Counted from the first letter of the stretch, positions 23,671 through 31,696 are shown. The stretch: DNA of 40,399 nt from a virus (IMGVR_UViG_3300035698_005305:1-40399); one strand, 5' to 3'. Notes: generated from the sequence alone by a model not told the origin. A program made the numbers and translations.

Positions 23671-23789
23671 CAATTATGTCTTAATTTGTCACAGAAACTC
23701 CGTAGAGCGCGAATTTGATCGGTTAATAATGATATTGCACTAAGATGTGTTATTATGTTAAAATCGATTTAAAGCGTCTATACGGGCGT

Positions 23790-25373
23790 TTAATTGAAAC
23801 ACCCAAGATTCCAATCAAATCCCCATTCATCCACACCCGCATCCAGTTCCATAACCACGGGTGGAAGTGTTTCATCGTCATCAGAGACTCTATATTTACC
23901 ATCGACTGATTTAATTCCAAGATCTCTATCATCAAAATGTTGGGTTATCAAGAAATAAATTGCCCAAATTAAAGAAGTAACCGCGTCATCATGTTCAGTA
24001 GCAGATGCTTTGAACACATCTGGACGTACCTCTTCATAGAGTGATAATTCGTATACTGTTCTTCGATCAAACAATTCTAACCACCCACTTTCCAAATATC
24101 TTTTTAATAACATATTTCCAGTGAGCTTTGATTTTCGCGTGGATCTAATACCGATGCTTTGTTTTCTTTCATCACAATTCAATATTTTATCGTATTCATA
24201 ATCCCACCAAATCGCGTTCACGACTTCGGCACCAACATCATTATTCTCAACCATCATATACGCACCATTATAATACTCGGAAACTGATATACATACTTGA
24301 GCAAAATCATACGGAGATATCATATTATTTCGGTAAATAGCAACCTGTTTAATATCATGTTCACCTAATATCTTTATGATTTGAATAGTCGAAAAATCAC
24401 TCCCTATACCTTTAGAACTATCCACACCAAGTATATAAGTTGCATTAGGAATCGGACGTTCGTAAATATGTAAATAATCTTTCATTGATAATTGTATAGG
24501 TTCCGTTGTACTATCACCTATTTTCTCTAACATCCCACCTTCAATTAAAGTGGAACTCGAACCTATGAATTTTGCCGCATACTCTTGATTCCATTTGACT
24601 ATACCAATATCTCGGATAACCTCATCTCTCCATGCTTCATCGCGACCCGGAACTTCATCCCAATTAATTTTTATTGGTCTAAAGTTATTATTCCCTTTAA
24701 CCGCATCATTATATATGTGGTAAAACCGATTCAAACCATGTGGAGTACTCACCACGATTATTTTAGCTGTTTTACTCGAAGAAATGGTTGGATAAACAGA
24801 AGACATGAAATCTTCCACGATATTCGATGGTACAAAAGCAAACTCATCCAATAAAAGTAATGAAATGGATTCTCCGCGGATCGCGGAAGAAGCAGTCGAA
24901 GCAGATATTATTCTCACTCCGTTCTCCAATTCTACTTGAATTTTACTCCACCCACCTTCTTTCACACCTTGTTGTAACCACAATGGTAGTTCTTCATATG
25001 CCATTTTGATTCTTCTAAGAATTTCTTTGGCTGTTTTTTCTTTATTAGCAAGCACCGCGATATATTTATCTTCATTGAAAATCGCATACCAAACCATATA
25101 AATCGTGGATATGGTTGTTTTTCCGATCTGACGCGACGATAGGCAACATATATGTCTTTTTTTGGGATCATCTTCGACAAATGCTTTCAACATTCGTTTC
25201 TGATATTCATGAAGAGGTATTAATTGTTTACCCTCATCGATATTAACAATATAGAAATAATTCTCTGCAAAATAGATAATATCTTCTTTACATCGAAACC
25301 ACTCCTTTAATATATCCGGTGGGTATTCAATTTGTTCGCCCTCTCCTCTGAGTTTTGGATTACCATTATGCAT
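23790..25373 (-). CDS. 17: Terminase large subunit gp17 (packaging ATPase-nuclease)
   Basis: A 527-residue protein (T4 gp17 is 610). ATPase: adenine-side motif LHEYQKRML, Walker A SSRQIGKTT (residues 79-87), Walker B LLLLDEFAF with D176-E177, and coupling motif VVSTPHG. Nuclease: a first acidic motif LGVDSSKG, a middle motif MVENNDVG, and a last EHDDAVTSL, the RNase H-like headful nuclease. It docks on the portal and pumps and cuts DNA. The start ATG lies inside the end of the upstream ATPase-only gene (8-base overlap ATGCATAA), implying coupled translation. The weak upstream GGGAAT suits coupling. Confidence 0.94.
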   Translation of the reverse strand: MHNGNPKLRGEGEQIEYPPDILKEWFRCKEDIIYFAENYFYIVNIDEGKQLIPLHEYQKRMLKAFVEDDPKKRHICCLSSRQIGKTTISTIYMVWYAIFNEDKYIAVLANKEKTAKEILRRIKMAYEELPLWLQQGVKEGGWSKIQVELENGVRIISASTASSAIRGESISLLLLDEFAFVPSNIVEDFMSSVYPTISSSKTAKIIVVSTPHGLNRFYHIYNDAVKGNNNFRPIKINWDEVPGRDEAWRDEVIRDIGIVKWNQEYAAKFIGSSSTLIEGGMLEKIGDSTTEPIQLSMKDYLHIYERPIPNATYILGVDSSKGIGSDFSTIQIIKILGEHDIKQVAIYRNNMISPYDFAQVCISVSEYYNGAYMMVENNDVGAEVVNAIWWDYEYDKILNCDERKQSIGIRSTRKSKLTGNMLLKRYLESGWLELFDRRTVYELSLYEEVRPDVFKASATEHDDAVTSLIWAIYFLITQHFDDRDLGIKSVDGKYRVSDDDETLPPVVMELDAGVDEWGFDWNLGCFN

Positions 25374-26049
25374 TTATTTCGTATTCCCGATTAAAAGCAT
25401 CATATTTAACTTTAAAATACTCAAAATCATCTCTATACCGAAACATAGATACTCCGGTTCCTACAGAAAATATCTTCGATCTGCGATTTGCTTTAATGAC
25501 TGGCAACGCACACTCCAAAAAGAGTGTTTTTTCTGAACATGGAGCGAAACAATATTCATCTAAGAAATAATTTATTGATGCATCACCTTTTAATTGTGAA
25601 AATATACTTTTAGCGGTGATACTAATTCCATTCCAAAATTCCAAAGAATATTTATTCCGAACACAAAAAGTATCATATTCGTTATCAGAACCCATCATTT
25701 TATATAACTCATAACAAAAAGATTCTATAAGATCTCTAACTTGTTTAAGAATCAATTCTGCATTCTTCATTTTATAACTAAGGATTACTGTGTTACCACC
25801 ATTATTTAACACATTCCACGCGCACGCAATTACAATAAGTACAGATTTGCCTACTTGGCGAGATGCTTCAATATCTATATTAGATTGGGTTTTATTAGAT
25901 GCAAATGATCTCAAAATCGTTTTTTGATAATCATATAACTTTATCGATTTCTGATCACGATCCGCATTAGTGCAATAAAAATATTTTTCTGCGAAATAAA
26001 CAATATCGTGCTTACATTTACAAATTTCTCTCTCGTATTCTGTTTTCAT
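25366..26049 (-). CDS. ATPase-only terminase paralogue immediately upstream of gp17
   Basis: A 227-residue protein from the ATG at 26049, chosen because AAAGGAATTGAAG precedes it; a Met at 26085 has no ribosome site. It reads like gp17's N-terminal half: CKHDIVYFAEKYFY against gp17 CKEDIIYFAENYFY, KLYDYQKTILRSF against LHEYQKRMLKAF, Walker A ASRQVGKS (K68), Walker B NYFLDEYCF (D164-E165), and a coupling-motif-like FSVGTG near 195. It ends about where the gp17 nuclease domain would begin. The catalytic residues appear kept, so it may be an active second ATPase, a motor regulator or a diverging duplicate. It overlaps the preceding gene by 32 bases and gp17 by 8. Confidence 0.82.
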   Translation of the reverse strand: MKTEYEREICKCKHDIVYFAEKYFYCTNADRDQKSIKLYDYQKTILRSFASNKTQSNIDIEASRQVGKSVLIVIACAWNVLNNGGNTVILSYKMKNAELILKQVRDLIESFCYELYKMMGSDNEYDTFCVRNKYSLEFWNGISITAKSIFSQLKGDASINYFLDEYCFAPCSEKTLFLECALPVIKANRRSKIFSVGTGVSMFRYRDDFEYFKVKYDAFNREYEINA

Positions 26050-26377
26050 CTTCAATTCCTTTTTTTGATTCAATAATATATTCATGGACTAAATTAATTA
26101 CATATTCTTTTGTTTTATGTTTAACATTAACACCTGTAATTGTCGAAAAATATTCTCGCGAAAGTTTACTCTCTTTGCTACATAGCGCGGAAAGCAATTC
26201 CACTTCATCTTTTTCTTTTATAAACGTGATGAATTTTTTAAACCAACCCCGTTGTTGTTCTAAGATTTCATTTCGGTTTAACTTACCAAAAAAACCTTTT
26301 TCATAGTATTTATCAAATACTTCACGAAAAATATCTACGTCTTTGGTTTCTAATAAATAATATTCTTTAAAACGCAT
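26018..26377 (-). CDS. Uncharacterised small protein between gp16 and terminase paralogue (119 aa)
   Basis: I do not recognise this protein. It starts MRFKEYYLLETKD, is highly charged and helical throughout (FDKYYEKGFFGKLNRNEILEQQRGWFKKFITFIKEKDEVELL), and ends with a Glu/Arg-rich tail. The frame is real by context: it begins 5 bases after the gp16 stop and its 3' end overlaps the next gene by 32 bases, as in tightly packed phage operons. A part in DNA packaging is possible from position between small and large terminase genes only. Confidence 0.65.
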   Translation of the reverse strand: MRFKEYYLLETKDVDIFREVFDKYYEKGFFGKLNRNEILEQQRGWFKKFITFIKEKDEVELLSALCSKESKLSREYFSTITGVNVKHKTKEYVINLVHEYIIESKKGIEDENRIRERNL

Positions 26378-26382
26378 GAATC

Positions 26383-26886
26383 TTAATCTCCATCTTCTAT
26401 TCTAAATTCTGCTTTGATTTCGTTTAAACTACTATTAGCTTTTGCATTTTTAGCCATTTTTAATAAGTCACTACTACTTAAATATTGATTAACAGTCAAA
26501 CTATTAGAAGACTTATTTGCTGTTTTGTCATCTATTTGTAATTGAACCACCGTTTTATTTAATTCCATAAGACCTTTAATAGTATCTACTAATTTACCCA
26601 TACCATTAAAAAATACCTCTGCTTGTCGCGGAGCTGATCCAATCTTAATATCTTTTCGTATTGTTTCTAGTACTTCTTTTCCACCCTCAATCAAATCTTT
26701 TAATGTGTCTTGCATGAACTCTTTATCCTGCAAAGTCATATCTGTTACATTCTCGATTTTCTTCGCGATCACATTCTTTTTCTTTTCGATTATATCCAGA
26801 TTTTCTTCTAAACAATCAAAATCAGTATTCAAGGCATCTGAGATCCCTTTGAACGCATCTTTTAATTCATCACTTATATCACTCAT
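26383..26886 (-). CDS. 16: Terminase small subunit gp16
   Basis: A 167-residue protein, close to T4 gp16 (164). It has a Glu/Lys-rich helical N-terminal half (LNTDFDCLEENLDIIEKKKN), a central coiled-coil part (RQAEVFFNGMGKLVDTIKGLMELNKTVVQLQ) and a C-terminal segment (SLTVNQYLSSSDLLKMAKNAK). The last resembles the T4 gp16 pattern of a VNTTNNAVFVGSTADLLK type. It forms a ring that binds phage DNA and stimulates the gp17 motor. It follows the gp15 gene and precedes terminase genes in T4 order. Assignment is by layout and position, with low sequence identity. Confidence 0.75.
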   Translation of the reverse strand: MSDISDELKDAFKGISDALNTDFDCLEENLDIIEKKKNVIAKKIENVTDMTLQDKEFMQDTLKDLIEGGKEVLETIRKDIKIGSAPRQAEVFFNGMGKLVDTIKGLMELNKTVVQLQIDDKTANKSSNSLTVNQYLSSSDLLKMAKNAKANSSLNEIKAEFRIEDGD

Positions 26887-26900
26887 AATAAAATCCTTGA

Positions 26901-27758
26901 TTAAGGCAATTCACCAGCCGAGTACGTAAACGATTGTGCATTTACTGCATAATATCCCGTTGCGCTTTGACCATCAATTAATGCCGAGAATGTTCCCGAT
27001 GTATCATAATCAGCAGAAGATGAAAACGCGCTTGTATCTGCAAATGCACTTGTGTTGTATTGTTCGGTTAATATATTAGTCGCACTTGAACTAGAACCAT
27101 TCGTATCAACAAAGTATCTCGAACGAATTTCTTTGATGACTTTTGCATTTTTTACCGGACGATACATCCAAGCGGCGATCGTAAAACTCAAAATCGCGTT
27201 AACTTCACGTTTCTCTGATTCTTCTTGATCTGTAATAAATTCCGGAGAAACTCCAGTCAAAAGAACCTGTAAAGTTCGTTCAACATCCAAAAATGAAAAT
27301 TCTTTGACTCTTAAATAAAGAGCTGGATTAAAATATGGTAGAATATTCTCTAAGATTTGAGAAAAATCATCCATAGATTCAGTTCTTATCATCATGTCAA
27401 AATCAATATCATATGGAGTCGGTTGTATATCTGTAACGAATTCTGTTATATTATCAAGACCTAACGCATTATCATAAAATTGTCTCGTTTCATTTATACC
27501 ACATGCGCGTTCTGCGCTGTAGTTAAACCCCATAGGAACAATAGAAATTCGCGGTAACTGCATATAATAATCTTTACCAGTCTCGCGTTCTTTTCGATAA
27601 TATTGAAATTTATTAACAGGACCAAATGTGATCGGTACTGAAATCTCTTTAGATACAACACCATAATCATCCAAACGCTGGACTTTTAAATCATTGAACA
27701 TATCCGATAACGCTGTTACTATGTTTCGGATTGTATGTGGATAGTACCATGTTAACAT
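26901..27758 (-). CDS. 15: Proximal tail sheath stabiliser / tail terminator gp15
   Basis: A 285-residue protein (T4 gp15 is 272). The N-terminus WYYPHTIRNIVTALSDMFNDLKVQR followed by ISVPITFGPVNKFQYYRKERE and LPRISIVPMGFNY tracks T4 gp15 (RRYATLMGDLF, RVPITYASKEHF, LPRINLHLVDFSY). The gp15 signature PTPYDIDFDMMIRTESMDDFSQILENILPYFNP follows. The C-terminal ~70 residues are Ser/Thr/Ala-rich and unlike T4. It caps the sheath and tube and joins them to the neck. A late promoter lies 34 bases upstream. Confidence 0.9.
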   Translation of the reverse strand: MLTWYYPHTIRNIVTALSDMFNDLKVQRLDDYGVVSKEISVPITFGPVNKFQYYRKERETGKDYYMQLPRISIVPMGFNYSAERACGINETRQFYDNALGLDNITEFVTDIQPTPYDIDFDMMIRTESMDDFSQILENILPYFNPALYLRVKEFSFLDVERTLQVLLTGVSPEFITDQEESEKREVNAILSFTIAAWMYRPVKNAKVIKEIRSRYFVDTNGSSSSATNILTEQYNTSAFADTSAFSSSADYDTSGTFSALIDGQSATGYYAVNAQSFTYSAGELP

Positions 27759-27791
27759 ATTATATACTCGCTTAAAAGATTCGATTCTTAA

Positions 27792-27799
27792 CTATTTAT
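27792..27799 (-). promoter_or_regulatory. T4-type late promoter for gp15-gp16-gp17 group
   Basis: Exact TATAAATA on the minus strand, 34 bases before the gp15 ATG and just after the gp14 stop. No other late element is seen before the terminase genes, so it probably serves gp15 through gp17. Confidence 0.7.
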
Positions 27800-27810
27800 A
27801 TATTATAGAG

Positions 27811-28629
27811 TTACCAACCCGCAAATGGATCATTTGTATCCGCGACTAACTTAACCGATCCACTGGTTACTATAAGTGTTGTTGGGTCTGTATGGACATA
27901 ACTACCACTTGTAGTCGCACTATCCGAATAATGAACAACATCACCTTTATCTCTATTAACCAAATCAGTAACATCAAACATATCTTCTTGATCCGCGTAT
28001 GCACTTAATGAATAAGACGCAATCGCTGAAGTAAATGGTGATGCGCATAGCTCATCAGAAGCAGTTTTTGCTAATACTCCATCAGCTGATGTACTGAAAC
28101 CCACATGATTATCTCTATAAAGTCTAACTTTCAATGTCCATGTATTAGATGTCTGTAAAAATTGATTATCTTCTTCACCAACATCTAAAATTTCATAAAA
28201 TTTATAGTTACTTGTGGATCTTATTAAATCACCCAATTTAGGTATATATTGAGCGAATGTTCCGGAAGTCGCGCCGTATTGATCATCATAATCTAATGTA
28301 GACGCGACTTGAAACTGTAATTTCGAAATAAACATCTCGATGTTATCTAATTCTTCTATTCCAAAACGAGATGCCATATCATCTTCTGGTGGCAAAACAA
28401 AATATACTTGCACCGGAAAACGACGTACCACATGACGATCCATATCTTCACCAAAAATAACATCATAGTCAGTATTATAATCAGTGATATAATACTGACA
28501 TTTTACACCAAAGTGATTAAATGCTTCATTAATCCATCTTCCGTATAAATTCTTTTCAACATCATAACAAGCACCCGTTAGATGCTTCATATAATCTTTT
28601 GTTCTTGGTAAATGTCCGAAATTAGTCAT
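27811..28629 (-). CDS. 14: Neck protein gp14
   Basis: A 272-residue protein (T4 gp14 is 256). Features include GRWINEAFNHFGVKCQYYITDYNTDYDVIFGED, the RRFPVQVYF stretch, and IPKLGDLIRSTSNYKFYEILDVGEEDNQF, the gp14 core in which strand pairs connect portal-side gp13 to the tail. The C-terminal 80 residues are Ser/Asp-rich with a final FAGW. It sits between gp13 and gp15 as in T4 and is probably translated on the transcript that starts upstream of the 97-residue gene. Confidence 0.88.
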   Translation of the reverse strand: MTNFGHLPRTKDYMKHLTGACYDVEKNLYGRWINEAFNHFGVKCQYYITDYNTDYDVIFGEDMDRHVVRRFPVQVYFVLPPEDDMASRFGIEELDNIEMFISKLQFQVASTLDYDDQYGATSGTFAQYIPKLGDLIRSTSNYKFYEILDVGEEDNQFLQTSNTWTLKVRLYRDNHVGFSTSADGVLAKTASDELCASPFTSAIASYSLSAYADQEDMFDVTDLVNRDKGDVVHYSDSATTSGSYVHTDPTTLIVTSGSVKLVADTNDPFAGW

Positions 28630-28638
28630 ATGTTATCC

Positions 28639-29403
28639 TTACGCAACAAAAAATGATGGTTGTTCAGCTTCGCCCATGATCTGTTCCATCACTTTTTCTT
28701 CTTCAGCAACACCATCTTGATAAATTTCAGCACCATTAATTGAACCACCACCCGGAAGCTCCACTGTATATTTTTTCAAAACTCTACCCCAAATTTTCAT
28801 TGCGAGCGCGACTGCTAGTTTTTTCAAGAGAATATTATTATACAGATGTCTTGATTTTTCTCTTTTATATACAGTTAACAATCCAGTAATAGTTTGTGTT
28901 GGTGTGGGAATTATCGTCAATGTTCCGGTGGCTTGTCTATAATCAGTTCGATAATATCTTCCAAACTGATTATAAAATTCTTTACCATACAACATCGCTA
29001 AATCAATTCCCGCCATTAACCGACCCTCACCCAATCCTTGACTAACAGATCCACCAGAGCCATAACTTTGATTATAAAAAGATCCACCCGGAACGCTCTT
29101 ATCACCAAAAAAATCACTCACAAAATGAAATCCCTCGGATACATCAAAATCAATCACATCTTCTAATGTTCCCTCATCATATGCGCTTAAATCATATGCA
29201 CTCGTTCCCGCGGAAACAGTAAATGCCATATAATCCTGATAAACCGCCTCACCATACATATAACGAGTGAAAATACCGATCGCATCACAAATAGCAGTAT
29301 CATATTGATCTGTAGTCAATTCAATACAATTAATTGGCGCACCAAGATTGAATTGAATATATTCTCTGAAGTCCCCTAAAGACTCTATACGTGAACAACT
29401 CAT
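28639..29403 (-). CDS. 13: Neck protein gp13
   Basis: A 254-residue protein (T4 gp13 is 309). The N-terminal helix pattern (LGDFREYIQFNLGAPINCIELTTDQYDTAICDAIGIFTRYMYGEAVYQDYMAFTVSAG) is the head-tail connector fold shared by gp13. A second helical block (LYNNILLKKLAVALAMKIWGRVLKKY) ends in a Gly-rich turn and QPSFFVA. It binds the portal and, with gp14, completes the neck after packaging. It starts next to the stop of the 97-residue gene, so the two are likely coupled. Confidence 0.85.
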   Translation of the reverse strand: MSCSRIESLGDFREYIQFNLGAPINCIELTTDQYDTAICDAIGIFTRYMYGEAVYQDYMAFTVSAGTSAYDLSAYDEGTLEDVIDFDVSEGFHFVSDFFGDKSVPGGSFYNQSYGSGGSVSQGLGEGRLMAGIDLAMLYGKEFYNQFGRYYRTDYRQATGTLTIIPTPTQTITGLLTVYKREKSRHLYNNILLKKLAVALAMKIWGRVLKKYTVELPGGGSINGAEIYQDGVAEEEKVMEQIMGEAEQPSFFVA

Positions 29404-29697
29404 TTATTTATCCTCGTTTAATGATGTTTCCTCTACAATAAATTTCTTTTTAGATTTCTTTCTTGTTCTTGGTTTTTCTATTTCGGAAATCAATTCTTGG
29501 TTTTCTTGCATCATAGGTTCCGATATAATCAACTGTTCTGTGACCGATCCTTCGTCTTTCTGCAAAACCTTAAATTCCATCAAAAGATGGCTTCCTACAT
29601 CTTGAGTAAAATTCAAAGATTCATACGGATCGAATTTGATTTTAGCACTACCCACGATAAAAACTTGCGGGCTGTTTGATATATTCTTGATTCTCAT
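29404..29697 (-). CDS. Small protein upstream of gp13 (97 aa)
   Basis: Not recognised. A beta-rich N-terminal half (MRIKNISNSPQVFIVGSAKIKFDP...LLMEFKVLQ) is followed by a highly basic Arg/Lys patch (RTRKKSKKKF) and an acidic end. AAGGAG precedes the start and a late promoter lies 31 bases upstream, so it begins the neck operon. Similar small proteins with a KxFxxGxxxxxxPxES-type turn occur near connector genes in phages; a minor head or neck role is inferred. Confidence 0.6.
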   Translation of the reverse strand: MRIKNISNSPQVFIVGSAKIKFDPYESLNFTQDVGSHLLMEFKVLQKDEGSVTEQLIISEPMMQENQELISEIEKPRTRKKSKKKFIVEETSLNEDK

Positions 29698-29727
29698 AAT
29701 TAAAACTCCTTATGGTATGTTTTTAAT

Positions 29728-29735
29728 TATTTATA
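29728..29735 (-). promoter_or_regulatory. T4-type late promoter for the neck operon
   Basis: Exact TATAAATA on the minus strand directly downstream of a terminator hairpin and 31 bases before the 97-residue gene. It starts the neck transcript (97-residue gene, gp13, gp14). Confidence 0.75.
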
Positions 29736-29742
29736 CAAATAA

Positions 29743-29770
29743 AAAAGGGAGCTTAAAAAAGCTCCCTTTT
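29743..29770. terminator. Intrinsic terminator after the second Vsr-like endonuclease
   Basis: GGGAGCTT (29747-29754) pairs with AAGCTCCC (29759-29766) around an AAAA loop, flanked by A and T runs on both sides, so it could work in either direction. On the minus strand it follows the endonuclease stop and precedes the neck late promoter. Confidence 0.85.
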
Positions 29771-29802
29771 CCTCACAAAACTGGTGATATACAACTAAAT
29801 GT

Positions 29803-31519
29803 CTAATCCATTACAAATTTTAAAGATCCGGAATCGTATATTCTATATATCTCTCGGTCTAACATTATTTGATGTTCCGTTTTATTAGAGTCATATCCCT
29901 GTTCAATTAACTCGGATTTACGATATTTAAACCTATTTTCCCGAATACCACCAACCACATAATGATAATTTGGGTTGGTTTGGTCACCTAACACAAATCC
30001 CAATTTTTTATATAGTTTCCCGACAGACCAAGAACGATCCGCGTAACTAATTACTCGATGGGGAATATGATTTTTCATAAAATGAGCAAATAACCTAGAA
30101 GCACCCCCAACAACAGAATAATTTAATTTGTTACAAAATCGCAATAATTCAAAATTACCTTCTTTAATATCATAACCCAAATTCTTTCTCAATCCACCAA
30201 ATGTCATCAACGAAATCAATTCTTCATCGTAAAATAAACCATACCTAATTTTTGATATACAATTACCCTGAGTATGATTTTCGTTTAAAAATATACTCGA
30301 CTCTTTCGCGACTACTTTTCTTATTTCACACTTACGCGCATATATCTTTTCGGATTTTCCCAATAAATTTAAGATCCTAGATTCAATTATATTTCGTTTA
30401 TACATCCAATCATCCTCATAAATATGGATTAACTGAATTCCTAGTTTCTCACATAATTCTGTTTTGGTCTTATGATATACATTCGGTTTATGTAATTCAT
30501 TATGCCAAAATAACCCATTAAATTCAAATGCCAATTTTAATTCGGGCAAATAAATATCTATCTCAAGTGGACTAATTATCTGTTTTGTATTAACAGTAAC
30601 TTCACCATAGTAATTTTTCTGTATAAAATCAACAACATCCTTTTCTGCAAAAGAAGTCCCGTTTAAAAAAGGTTCACATATTTGACATTTTAATTTTCTG
30701 TTATTAATCAATCGCAATCTAAATAACTGAACTTGTACATCAAAAATTTCTCCGCATTCACATCTACACGTAACAATACCACGTTCATAACTAATCACAT
30801 CAACACCGATATTTCTTGCATTTTCTTTAAAATGGGACATATGCATTCCGTTAAGTGTGTTTTTAATCTTATTTAATACCATATTAGATTGCGCTGGATA
30901 TTTAGTTCCGTATTTACCAAGATTAGTATTAATTTGCACGTTGTTTAACTTTTTCGTTTTTCATTGGATTATCAACGCCATACTTTTCCAATAGTGTTTC
31001 TTTGGTTTTACCTTGCGCGGATTCCAACTGAAACACATTTTCTACTCCATATTTTTTTAAATTGGTGTTTTTTATCTGTTCAATATTATTCACACTGTTA
31101 TATTTTTTCTTTTTCTTTTCCGCGGATTCAACATAAAACCCTTCTTTTTGAAAATACGACTCCACACCATAACGGTCTAAATTAGTATTCTTCTGCTTTT
31201 CGATTGATTCCGGATTATACATATTATGATAATAACCAGTTTTTTTAAAATACGTTTGTCTTGCTTTTTCTTTGGTATCACTCGATGAACAACTAACACA
31301 ACAATATTGTCTATAACCATTAGATGGATTTATAAATTTAGTCTCATTCTCGCAACCCTTTCTATTACAAATATTATCTTCTGATTTTTTGATATATTCA
31401 TCGTAATATTCTTGCGCGGATAAATTATGTATTTTTTTAACATGTAATTTAAAAAATGTCTTTGGTGTATACATCGTATATTCATTACAAATATGACAAA
31501 AAGTAGCTTTTTTATTCAT
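29803..31519 (-). pseudogene. Vsr-like homing endonuclease split by a one-base frameshift
   Basis: Two frames together equal one protein of about 571 residues, paralogous to the endonuclease at 19985-21631 (548). The first (31519-30929, 196 residues) has the Cys-rich N-terminus and repeats RYGVESYF, KYGVENVF and KYGVDNPM. The second (30939-29803) has LEIDIYLPELKLAFEFNGLFWHNE, IQLIHIYEDDWMYK and the C-terminal LRFCNKLN, GGASRLF, YADRSWS domain. At 30931-30932 the minus strand reads GCA AAT T AAT ACT AAT. Dropping one T restores ANNTNLGKYG, matching the repeat consensus NTNLxKYG. The second frame has only a GTG without a ribosome site. Inactivation, sequencing error, or recoding are the options. 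Its promoter, structured leader and AGGAGA remain intact. Confidence 0.85.
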
Positions 31520-31524
31520 AACAA

Positions 31525-31602
31525 TCTCCTATTTAGATCAAAAAAGAAGTAATCCCTACTCAAATAGGTTTCGGGAAACGGTCATGACTCCGCTGTCCTT
31601 CT
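31525..31602 (-). promoter_or_regulatory. Structured leader RNA of split endonuclease: three-way junction with SD-masking pseudoknot (copy 2)
   Basis: Minus strand. P1 is AGAAG/CUUCU (31602-31598 with 31549-31545), then GACA(G), P2 CGG/CCG (31592-31579), UUU, and P3 CCC/GGG (31575-31573 with 31556-31554), then AUUA. The P3 loop contains CCUAUUU (31568-31562), exactly complementary to AAAUAGG at 31534-31528, which overlaps the SD AGGAGA (31530-31525). Relative to the leader at 21638-21716, P1 changes a G-C to A-U, P2 changes U-A to C-G, and the loop and SD partner change together. Confidence 0.82.
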
Positions 31603-31608
31603 GTATAT

Positions 31609-31637
31609 ATTATATATTATTGTCCGTACATAGTCAA
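31609..31637 (-). promoter_or_regulatory. Near-consensus sigma-70 promoter for split endonuclease
   Basis: On the minus strand TTGACT (31637-31632), exactly 17 bases, TATAAT (31614-31609). The predicted start near 31602 is the first base of P1 of the structured leader. It lies immediately downstream of the capsid terminator, so this gene is insulated from late capsid transcription. Confidence 0.85.
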
Positions 31638-31642
31638 CAAAA

Positions 31643-31668
31643 AAAGGGGATTCAAAAGAATCCCCTTT
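31643..31668 (-). terminator. Intrinsic terminator after the major capsid gene
   Basis: GGGGATTC (31646-31653) pairs with GAATCCCC (31658-31665) around an AAAA loop, followed on the minus strand by seven T. It sits 28 bases after the capsid stop. Confidence 0.88.
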
Positions 31669-31696
31669 CTCACAAAACTTTATATTAACTAATTAC

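Noticed and set aside
26050-26085. Extended start of the terminase paralogue at 26085
   Set aside because: No ribosome site; ATG 26049 is preceded by AAAGGAA and aligns with the gp17 N-terminus.
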